This document shows positions 1 to 5,218 of a DNA stretch of 5,652 nt, in pieces (positions within the stretch are counted from its first letter, which is position 1; every line of letters begins with the position of its first letter). Origin of the DNA: Clostridiales bacterium (lineage in GTDB: Bacteria; Bacillota; Clostridia; Oscillospirales; Butyricicoccaceae). Under the pieces are notes generated by a model that worked only from the letters and a program-made list of their open reading frames with translations, was not told where the DNA came from and did not search any database. The position numbers were made by a program, and so were the translations under genes. The stretch spans positions 1-5,652 of the forward strand of contig JAHZHY010000176.1 of assembly GCA_019420045.1 (NCBI GenBank). Direction: 5' to 3'.

Positions 1-105
1 AATGAATACTTTCGGTTCTTTTGGGGAAACTCTTTAATTTGGTCTGTCAAACTCAGGATTAAACGCAAAGAAATTCTTGGAGTCAAGTCCTTCTTGTGTA
101 ATACG
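1..105. other. Compositionally foreign 5' segment, probable chimeric contig end
   Basis: By hand count about 36% G+C over 105 bases, against about 61% in the first 70 bases after the junction. In frame with walK it encodes no HisKA H-box, although the conserved block downstream (GFTETLLDAG) should be preceded immediately by it. The change falls near GAAGGGCTTC (105-114), an imperfect palindrome (GAAG/CTTC around GG). On the minus strand the segment reads as a possible gene 3' end with a TAA at 34-36. I do not recognise the source. The simplest explanation is a false join at the contig end. A true insertion into walK is possible but less likely, since WalK is essential in several Firmicutes. 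Confidence 0.65.
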
Positions 106-750
106 AAGGGCTTCACCGAAACCCTTCTGGACGCCGGGGACGAGCTGGACGGGGAAACACGCCGCAATTTCCTTCAGGTGATCTACAACGAGTCCGACCG
201 GATGACCCACATCGTCAAGGATCTGCTCACCCTGTCCCAGCTGGACTATGGGAAGATGGACATGGAGATGAGCCCCATTCCGGTGAAGCTCATTGTGCAG
301 AACATCGCCAGCGCCATGCTCATCGAGGCCAGGGCCCAGGGCCTGACCCTGGAGACGAAGCTGGAAGAGCCTCTGCCCCTGATCCTGGCCGACCAGAACC
401 GGATGGAGCAGGTCATTGCCAACATCGTTTCCAATGCCATCAAATATAACCGCCCCGGCGGCTCGGTCACCCTCTGCGCCTTCTCCCGGGAGGACAAGGT
501 GGTCATCAAGGTGCAGGACACCGGCATCGGTATTCCCCAGGAGGATATCCCCCGGCTCTTTGAGCGGTTTTACCGGGTGGACAAGGCCCGGTCCCGGGAA
601 CGGGGCGGCACCGGCCTGGGGCTGGCCATTGCAAAAGAAATTGTGGAGCAGCACCAGGGCACCATTGGGGTGGAAAGCCAGCTGGATGCAGGTTCCACCG
701 TCACCATCACTTTGCCGGTGTGCCCGCCGGATCATGAGGGGCAGCTATGA
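1..750 (+). CDS. walK: Sensor histidine kinase WalK/YycG, 3' part only (5' end replaced by unrelated sequence)
   Basis: Membrane sensor kinase of the WalRK two-component system, which adjusts cell-wall hydrolase expression to wall synthesis. The reading frame is open from base 1, but kinase-like sequence begins only at about 103-109. From there one sees the end of the HisKA dimerisation domain (GFTETLLDAG, then a helix ending LLTLSQLDYGK), then a full HATPase_c domain. Counting from a TTG at 94, it has the N-box NIVSN at about residues 110-114, G1 DTGIGIP at 142-148, F-box LFERFYR at 155-161 and G2 GGTGLGLA at 171-178. The ATP-binding half therefore looks functional. The phospho-acceptor H-box (normally a SHELRTPL-type motif just before GFTETLL), the sensor domains and the membrane segments are missing from all three + frames. 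The TTG at 94 is not a believable start. The stop overlaps yycH by ATGA. WalK rather than PhoR or another paralogue is inferred from yycH-yycI following directly. Confidence 0.85.
   Translation, partial: NEYFRFFWGNSLIWSVKLRIKRKEILGVKSFLCNTKGFTETLLDAGDELDGETRRNFLQVIYNESDRMTHIVKDLLTLSQLDYGKMDMEMSPIPVKLIVQNIASAMLIEARAQGLTLETKLEEPLPLILADQNRMEQVIANIVSNAIKYNRPGGSVTLCAFSREDKVVIKVQDTGIGIPQEDIPRLFERFYRVDKARSRERGGTGLGLAIAKEIVEQHQGTIGVESQLDAGSTVTITLPVCPPDHEGQL
735..750 (+). promoter_or_regulatory. yycH ribosome binding site and ATGA overlap
   Basis: GAGGGG at 735-740 lies six bases before the ATG at 747. That ATG overlaps the walK TGA (748-750) as ATGA. The site supports the chosen yycH start and points to translational coupling of yycH to walK. 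Confidence 0.7.
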
Positions 751-2036
751 AAGAAAAAATCAAAACAGCGGCCCTGATTGCAAATGGCCTTCTGATGGCG
801 GTGCTGTTCACCCTTTCGGTGTCTCTGGGCGTGAGTATGGACCCCTCCCTGGGGCCTCTTTACACCCTGTCACGGTGGCTGCGGGGAGAGAATACCGTCA
901 GCCAGGTGCAGGAGGAACAAAGCGACCCCGCCGCCTATCCCCTGGCGGTGTCAGCCTTTCAGAAGGGGGATCTGTATTACGCCTATACCCAGCAGCCGGT
1001 TTCAGGCATCTACACCCTGCTCCGGCCCACATTGGAGGAAGCTTTGGGCTCCATGGGGGAAAAAAAGACGGTGCAGCGGGAAGACTATTACCGCATGCTT
1101 TTGGAGGAACAGGGCTTTCTGCTGGAATATGACGGCCAGGTGCCGCTGACGGCTATGCGCTCCTGGAGCGGAGCCTCCCCTGGGGAGGATGAACTGACCT
1201 TCTCCCGCCTGGTGCTTCTGGCGGAAGAAGACGGAGTGGACTTGTTGCTGGAGACCGGGGAGGGGGAGTGGTTCCGGTTTACCACAGCCGCCGCCAGCGA
1301 AAAGCTTCAGACGGCCTTGGAGGAATGCAGTTCCGACGGCTCCTATTTTGCGATGGAAGACCCCAGTCTGTCAGTGTTGGCCCCTGATCAGCCGGTGCCC
1401 GGCAGCACCGTCAAACTGCCGGTGTATGAATGCAAAGTGGCCGATGTGGTCACCAGCTCTGTCGGCGGCGGTGAGATGCCCCGGGCTCTGCTGGAGTGCT
1501 TTTCCATGAACCCCTACCTGGCCAAGCGTTATGCCGCCGGAGAAGATATGGCGGTGTTCGTCCAGGGAAATTATTCCCTGCGTCTCAGCGGAGACGGAAC
1601 GGTGCAGTTTACCGTGGACGGCGGCGAGGGCCTGGAGGGAGAGAGCGCCGAGAACACCCTGGTGGGCCTGATCGGCCGGGGCTGGCAGGTGGCCCAGGAT
1701 GCCCTGGACAGTGCAGGCTCGCCCCTGGATCTGTCCCTCAAAAGCATTCAGAAAGGGGCGGAAGAAGGGGAATACACCATTCTCTTTTCCTGCCGGGCTT
1801 CGGGCGTACCTCTTTCTTCCCAGCAGGTGACCATCCATGTACGGGAAGGGGTTATCGTCTCCATGGAGATGAGCCTTTTGTCCCTGACCCAGACAGGGGA
1901 GAAAACCTTGCTGCCCTATTCCCTGGCAGCTGCGGCCATGGAAGGAAGCGGGCCAGTGCGGCTTCAGTGCCGCTATGCTTTGCAGGAGGGCAGGCTCACC
2001 CCCTATCTCAGCTATGCACCGGTGAAGGAGGGATAA
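747..2036 (+). CDS. yycH: YycH family regulator of WalK, membrane-anchored extracytoplasmic protein
   Basis: Predicted 429 residues; Bacillus YycH is slightly longer, about 455. A short basic N-terminus (MKEKIK) is followed by one hydrophobic segment at about residues 8-30 with no obvious signal-peptidase site, so the protein should be anchored with the rest outside the cell. The outer part is acidic and rich in beta-strand patterns. Around residues 247-290 it has a block of the type ALLECFSMNPYLAKRY, then AVFVQGNYSLRLSGDG, resembling the conserved YycH core in which an aromatic/Pro-containing motif precedes a strand ending in dG. Similarity is weak at residue level, so position between walK and yycI carries much of the call. 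In Bacillus subtilis YycH and YycI form a membrane complex that restrains WalK, whereas in Staphylococcus aureus they activate it. Which sign applies here cannot be told. The start is fixed by the SD at 735-740 and the ATGA overlap with walK. Confidence 0.75.
   Translation: MKEKIKTAALIANGLLMAVLFTLSVSLGVSMDPSLGPLYTLSRWLRGENTVSQVQEEQSDPAAYPLAVSAFQKGDLYYAYTQQPVSGIYTLLRPTLEEALGSMGEKKTVQREDYYRMLLEEQGFLLEYDGQVPLTAMRSWSGASPGEDELTFSRLVLLAEEDGVDLLLETGEGEWFRFTTAAASEKLQTALEECSSDGSYFAMEDPSLSVLAPDQPVPGSTVKLPVYECKVADVVTSSVGGGEMPRALLECFSMNPYLAKRYAAGEDMAVFVQGNYSLRLSGDGTVQFTVDGGEGLEGESAENTLVGLIGRGWQVAQDALDSAGSPLDLSLKSIQKGAEEGEYTILFSCRASGVPLSSQQVTIHVREGVIVSMEMSLLSLTQTGEKTLLPYSLAAAAMEGSGPVRLQCRYALQEGRLTPYLSYAPVKEG
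2025..2033 (+). promoter_or_regulatory. Strong Shine-Dalgarno for yycI
   Basis: AAGGAGGGA lies inside the last codons of yycH, six bases before the ATG at 2040. It is a near-ideal SD, supports that yycI start, and makes yycI initiation partly independent of yycH although the two genes are only three bases apart. Confidence 0.8.
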
Positions 2037-2039
2037 GCC

Positions 2040-2828
2040 ATGGAATGGAGCCGGGCCAAAACCATTTTGCTCATCGTGCTCATCTGCACCAACCTGTTTT
2101 TGGCGGGAAACCTTCTGTGGCAGGTGAGCCACGGCTGGGCCCAGCAGCGGCAGACCATGGATCAGGCTCTTTCCCTGCTGCAGGAAGATGTGGGAGAGTT
2201 TGACGAGGATATTTTCCGGAGTTTGGGCACCCAGCGGCCGGTGTATGCCGCAAGCCGGGATACCGCTTTGGAGAAGGAAGCGGCCCAGGTCCTTCTGGGC
2301 ACGGAAAAAAGCGACACCGACGGCGGCGTCTCCCGGTTTTCTTCATCCAAGGGCACCCTTACCTTTTATACCGGGGGAGAGGTGCGTCTGGAACTGTTTG
2401 ACCAGCATTCCCTCACCGGGGAGGAGTGGCAGGATCTTTTGGAGAAGGCGGGTTTCCCCATGGAAAATTGCCGCTGGGAGGAAAAAGGGGAGCAGTTTAT
2501 TTTTTTCCAGGGGATGCCCTCGGGAGAAGAGCTGATGGAATGCACCCTCACCTGCCGGAAAAAGGGGAATGGGCTTGTGGCCGAGGGCCGCTGGCTGATG
2601 GATACCCAGCTGCGCCAGGTGGGCGAAGGCGCCAAAAGCTATCAGATGGTGGTGGGTCTGCGCCGTCTGTGGCGGGAAGAAGACTTTTCCCAGCCGCCGG
2701 AGAGCGCCCGGGAAAGCTACCGCCTGCGGGATCAGGGCAATGGGAATTACCTGATTTTCCCTGTCTGGCAGGTGGAAGCGGGAGGAAAAAGTTTCACGGT
2801 GGACACAGGGGAGAATCCGGTGGAATGA
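2040..2828 (+). CDS. yycI: YycI family regulator of WalK, membrane-anchored extracytoplasmic protein
   Basis: Predicted 262 residues, close to Bacillus YycI (about 280). The N-terminus MEWSRAKTILLIVLICTNLF is highly typical of the family: an M-[DE]-W-S-[KR]-[AT]-K-[TN] start running directly into one transmembrane helix at about residues 7-28. The rest should be extracytoplasmic. The C-terminal part (about residues 225-256) contains YLIFPVWQVEAGGKSFTVDT, the 'pVW.v...g..y.vd' pattern found at the end of YycI and YycH-like domains. YycI partners YycH through both the membrane helix and the outer domain to tune WalK. It lies three bases after yycH and is the last gene of the walK-yycH-yycI unit; no strong terminator follows. 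Function in this organism is inferred from family and position. Confidence 0.87.
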   Translation: MEWSRAKTILLIVLICTNLFLAGNLLWQVSHGWAQQRQTMDQALSLLQEDVGEFDEDIFRSLGTQRPVYAASRDTALEKEAAQVLLGTEKSDTDGGVSRFSSSKGTLTFYTGGEVRLELFDQHSLTGEEWQDLLEKAGFPMENCRWEEKGEQFIFFQGMPSGEELMECTLTCRKKGNGLVAEGRWLMDTQLRQVGEGAKSYQMVVGLRRLWREEDFSQPPESARESYRLRDQGNGNYLIFPVWQVEAGGKSFTVDTGENPVE

Positions 2829-2867
2829 GCCTTTGGTCATTGTGCACGAGGATACGCCCTGGGGATT

Positions 2868-2918
2868 GGTGAAAACTTAGGTGAAAATCTGTGGGATTTT
2901 GTTTTTCATTCTGGGATT
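2868..2918 (+). repeat. Short direct and inverted repeats around the murA -35 box
   Basis: GGTGAAAA occurs at 2868-2875 and again at 2880-2887 (12-base period). The candidate -35 box TTTTCA (2903-2908) is the reverse complement of the TGAAAA core of both copies. GGGATT occurs at 2893-2898 and 2913-2918 (20-base period), flanking the same -35 box. Such an arrangement could be an operator. It does not match the WalR box (TGTWAH-N5-TGTWAH): position 3 differs and the spacing is six, not five. The repeats are short and could be chance in an AT-rich stretch. Confidence 0.3.
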
Positions 2919-2931
2919 ACTGTGGTAAAAT
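2903..2931 (+). promoter_or_regulatory. Candidate sigma-A promoter for murA
   Basis: Within the only AT-rich intergenic stretch, TTTTCA (2903-2908, four of six matches to TTGACA) is separated by 17 bases from TAAAAT (2926-2931, five of six to TATAAT). The -10 box has a TG one base upstream (TGGTAAAAT), an extended -10 element. Transcription would begin near 2938, giving murA a leader of about 100 bases. This suggests that murA and the genes after it are not dependent only on read-through from the wal promoter. Confidence 0.55.
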
Positions 2932-2957
2932 ATATAAAACAACAGTAAATTTTTGAT

Positions 2958-3007
2958 GAACGAAGCTCTGTCGTTCTTCTTGCCGCCGGGGGGCGGCATC
3001 TTGCAAG
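2958..3007 (+). promoter_or_regulatory. Structured murA leader: two stem-loops and a palindrome
   Basis: Between the promoter and murA lie GAACGA (2958-2963) pairing with TCGTTC (2971-2976) around a 7-base loop, then TGCCGCC (2981-2987) pairing with GGCGGCA (2992-2998) around a GGGG loop, then the 8-base palindrome CTTGCAAG (3000-3007). The second stem is seven base pairs and almost all G-C, so it should form in RNA. No T-run follows, so it is not a usual intrinsic terminator. Possible roles are mRNA stabilisation or control of murA translation; no known riboswitch family is recognised. Confidence 0.4.
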
Positions 3008-3035
3008 GGAGCAACTGGAATACACTGCCGGGAGA

Positions 3036-4337
3036 ATGAGGAATTTGGATAAATTTATCATCAATGGAAATAAGCCGCTGCGGGGCGAAGTGACCATCAG
3101 CGGTGCAAAGAATGCCGTTGTGGCCATTATACCGGCCACCATTTTGGTCAACGGCGTCTGCCGCATCGAGAATGTGCCCCGGGTCAGCGATGTGATCATC
3201 CAGCTGGAGATCCTCCAGCAGATGGGAGCTCAGGTGCGCAGCATGAACCCCACCACTGTGGAGATCGACTGCCGCCATATGCGCAACATCCGCACCCCTG
3301 AAGATCTGATGCGGAAAATGCGGGCTTCCTATTATCTGATCGGTACTCTGCTGGGCCGCTATCACAAGGCCGAAGTGGCCATGCCCGGCGGATGCAATTT
3401 CGGCGGGGTGCGCCCCATCGATCAGCATGTGAAGGGGTTTGAAGCCCTGGGTGCCCAAGTCAATGTGAAAAATGGTTTTGTCTATGCCCAGGCCCCCCAG
3501 GGCCTGCGGGGCACCAGCATCTATCTGGATGTGGTGTCTGTGGGCGCCACCATGAACATCATGCTGGCCGCCACTTTGGCCGAGGGCCAGACGGTGATCG
3601 AAAACGCCGCCAAAGAGCCTCATATCGTGGACCTGGCCAACTTCTTAAACGCCATGGGCGCTGAGATCATGGGAGCCGGTACCGATGTGATCAAGATCCG
3701 GGGAGTGAAAGAACTTCACGGCGGCACCTATTCGGTGATCCCCGATCAGATCGAAGCGGGCACCTATATGGCCGCTGTCATGGCCACCGGCGGCAGCGTG
3801 CTGGTGCGCAATGTGATCCCCAAGCACCTGGAGTGCATCACTGCAAAACTCATCGAGATGGGCGCTCAGGTGGAAGAGATGGACGACGCCGTGCGGGTCA
3901 GCCGCACAGAACCTCTGCGGCGCATCAACATCAAAACCCTGCCCTATCCGGGTTTCCCCACCGATATGCAGCCTCAGCTGGCCGCCGCTTTGTGTCTGGC
4001 CGAAGGCACCAGCATCATCACCGAAGGAGTGTGGGACAACCGCTACCGCTATGTGGAAGAGCTGCGGCGGATGGGTGCCAAGATCCAGGTGGACGGCAAA
4101 GTGGCCATCATCGAAGGGGTGAGCGAGCTCACCGGCGCCAAGGTGCGCTCCTGCGATCTGCGGGCCGGGGCCGCCATGGTCATCGCCGGTCTGGCCGCCA
4201 AGGGCGTCACCGAGGTGGAGGAGATCGGCTATATCGAGCGGGGCTATGACAACATCGTGGAAAAGCTCCAGGGGCTCGGAGCCGATATTCGCCGGGTCAC
4301 TGTGTCCGAAGAGGATGCGGTGCCCATGGCCCGGTAA
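3036..4337 (+). CDS. murA: UDP-N-acetylglucosamine 1-carboxyvinyltransferase MurA
   Basis: Cytoplasmic enzyme that transfers enolpyruvate from phosphoenolpyruvate to the 3'-OH of UDP-GlcNAc, the first committed step of peptidoglycan synthesis and the target of fosfomycin. Predicted 433 residues versus about 420-430 in the family: one complete EPSP-synthase fold. Visible residues (E. coli equivalents in brackets) are K25/N26 in SGAKNAVV (K22/N23), R96 (R91), the catalytic loop PGGCNFGG with Cys120 (C115), R126 in VRPIDQH (R120), D310 in FPTDMQPQ (D305) and R402 in ERGYDN (R397). The catalytic Cys is not Asp, so natural fosfomycin resistance by that route is not expected. Start choice is uncertain: the ATG at 3036 has GGGAG only one base upstream, whereas the in-frame TTG at 3045 gives the family-typical MDKFIING and sits 10 bases after GGGAG. 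Firmicutes often carry two MurA paralogues; which one this is cannot be settled here. It has its own likely promoter and follows the WalK accessory genes. Confidence 0.96.
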   Translation: MRNLDKFIINGNKPLRGEVTISGAKNAVVAIIPATILVNGVCRIENVPRVSDVIIQLEILQQMGAQVRSMNPTTVEIDCRHMRNIRTPEDLMRKMRASYYLIGTLLGRYHKAEVAMPGGCNFGGVRPIDQHVKGFEALGAQVNVKNGFVYAQAPQGLRGTSIYLDVVSVGATMNIMLAATLAEGQTVIENAAKEPHIVDLANFLNAMGAEIMGAGTDVIKIRGVKELHGGTYSVIPDQIEAGTYMAAVMATGGSVLVRNVIPKHLECITAKLIEMGAQVEEMDDAVRVSRTEPLRRINIKTLPYPGFPTDMQPQLAAALCLAEGTSIITEGVWDNRYRYVEELRRMGAKIQVDGKVAIIEGVSELTGAKVRSCDLRAGAAMVIAGLAAKGVTEVEEIGYIERGYDNIVEKLQGLGADIRRVTVSEEDAVPMAR

Positions 4338-4368
4338 AAGGCAAAGGACAAGCAGAAATGATCTGTTC

Positions 4369-4405
4369 CGGCGGCGCGGTGTTTTCCGTGCCGCCGCTAC
4401 TTTTT
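4369..4405 (+). terminator. GC-rich hairpin plus T-run between murA and yycJ (terminator or attenuator)
   Basis: CGGCGGCGCGG (4369-4379) pairs with CCGTGCCGCCG (4386-4396) over 11 base pairs, one of them G-U, with a six-base loop. TTTTT (4401-4405) follows after CTAC. The four-base gap before the T-run is longer than ideal, so termination may be partial. It would lower expression of yycJ-rlmH relative to murA rather than end the transcript, because no promoter is evident before yycJ. Confidence 0.55.
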
Positions 4406-4413
4406 GAAGGACG

Positions 4414-4421
4414 AAGGAAGG
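4414..4421 (+). promoter_or_regulatory. Ribosome binding site that decides the yycJ start
   Basis: AAGGAAGG lies five bases before the ATG at 4427. The alternative in-frame ATG at 4358 has no SD, would place the terminator-like hairpin inside the coding region, and would add 23 residues that the family lacks. Confidence 0.75.
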
Positions 4422-4426
4422 AAACT

Positions 4427-5218
4427 ATGACCCGTTTTTACAGCCTGGCCAGTTCCTCTTCGGGGAACTGCTCGGTGTTCCAGGGAGGAGGCCGCACCCT
4501 GCTCATCGATGGGGGCACCAACACCAAGTACATCCGCAACGCCCTGTCCCAGCTGGGCATTGCTTTGGGGGATATCACCGATGTGCTCATCACCCACACC
4601 CATTCCGACCATGTCAGCGCTTTGCCGGTGCTGACCAAGCACTGCCAGGCGCCCATCTACGCCACCGTCCCCACGGTGGAAGGGTTAAAAGCAAAGTGTG
4701 CTCATGACCGGCTGGAAGCTGTGGAGCCCGACACAGCCTTTTGGCTGGGAGAGGTGCGCATCACTCCTTTTCTCACGCCCCATGACTGCCCGGGCAGCTG
4801 TGGCTTTCTGCTGGAGACCGAAGGGGGAAAGCTGGGTTACTGCACCGATTTAGGTCATCTGCCGGCTTCTGTATTTGAAACCCTGCGGGGAGCCGAGACG
4901 GTGTTTCTGGAATCCAACCACGATGTGTATCAGCTGAAAAACGGGGAATACCCCTATTATCTCAAGCAGCGGATTCTGTCGCCCCAGGGGCATCTGTCCA
5001 ATGACGATGCCGCCCAGGCTGTGACAGAGTGGGGAAAATGCGGGCTGCAAAAGGTGATTCTGGCCCATCTGAGCGAGCACAACAACCGGCCGGAATGGGC
5101 GCTGGAAGAGACAGAGCGGGCTCTAAGGCTGGCGGGGCTTAAGGAGCAGGTGCAGGTGGCGGTGGCGCCCCATAAGGCTCCCCTGTCCCTCACCGGGAAA
5201 GGCAGGGCTGCCGGATGA
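4427..5218 (+). CDS. yycJ: YycJ/WalJ metallo-beta-lactamase-fold nuclease
   Basis: Predicted 263 residues, almost the same as Bacillus YycJ (about 264). It is a cytoplasmic MBL-fold hydrolase with no signal peptide or membrane segment. The N-terminus MTRFYSLASSSSGNC is the typical 'f..LaSgSsGN' opening. LIDGG at about 26-30 follows, then the metal-binding motif HTHSDH at 57-62, and further ligand candidates H119 (TPHD), D141 (CTDLGH) and H214 (LAHLSEHNN). ESNHD at 162-166 and GHLSN at 188-192 are family hallmarks. All expected metal ligands are present, so an active enzyme is likely. Family members are described as 5'-3' exonuclease-like; work in Bacillus anthracis linked YycJ to mismatch repair, and its link with WalRK rests mainly on gene order. 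It overlaps rlmH by ATGA and is preceded by a hairpin after murA. Confidence 0.93.
   Translation: MTRFYSLASSSSGNCSVFQGGGRTLLIDGGTNTKYIRNALSQLGIALGDITDVLITHTHSDHVSALPVLTKHCQAPIYATVPTVEGLKAKCAHDRLEAVEPDTAFWLGEVRITPFLTPHDCPGSCGFLLETEGGKLGYCTDLGHLPASVFETLRGAETVFLESNHDVYQLKNGEYPYYLKQRILSPQGHLSNDDAAQAVTEWGKCGLQKVILAHLSEHNNRPEWALEETERALRLAGLKEQVQVAVAPHKAPLSLTGKGRAAG

Noticed and set aside
49..66. Resemblance of CTCAGGATTAAACGC to the 16S rRNA 5' region (CTCAGGATGAACGC)
   Set aside because: The flanking 16S hallmarks (GAGTTTGATCCTGG before, TGGCGGC after) are absent, so this is a chance match.
34..735. Long minus-strand open frame antisense to walK
   Set aside because: Across most of its length it mirrors the GC-rich walK coding strand and has no family features. 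Only its last ~24 codons lie in the foreign segment, which is discussed separately.
416..1132. + strand open frame spanning the walK-yycH junction
   Set aside because: It is a shadow in another frame, rich in Arg/Pro/Ser/Gly, and overlaps two genes that have clear family motifs.
1371..2132. Long minus-strand open frame over yycH/yycI
   Set aside because: It is low-complexity, His/Gln/Gly-rich shadow translation typical of antisense frames in GC-rich genes. It crosses a real gene boundary and has no ribosome binding site evidence.
2870..2887. WalR binding box upstream of murA
   Set aside because: TGAAAA-N6-TGAAAA differs from TGTWAH-N5-TGTWAH at position 3 of each half and in spacing.
2884..2906. 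AT-rich hairpin AAAATC/GATTTT followed by TTTTT as a yycI terminator
   Set aside because: The stem is only six, mostly A-U, pairs and is too weak to be convincing. It overlaps the candidate promoter.
2877..3623. Minus-strand open frame across the murA promoter and murA 5' half
   Set aside because: It is antisense to the well-conserved MurA coding sequence, with a His/Asp-rich composition typical of shadow frames.
4358..4426. Upstream ATG extension of yycJ
   Set aside because: It has no SD, covers the GC-rich hairpin, and adds residues absent from the family. The ATG at 4427 has a strong SD.
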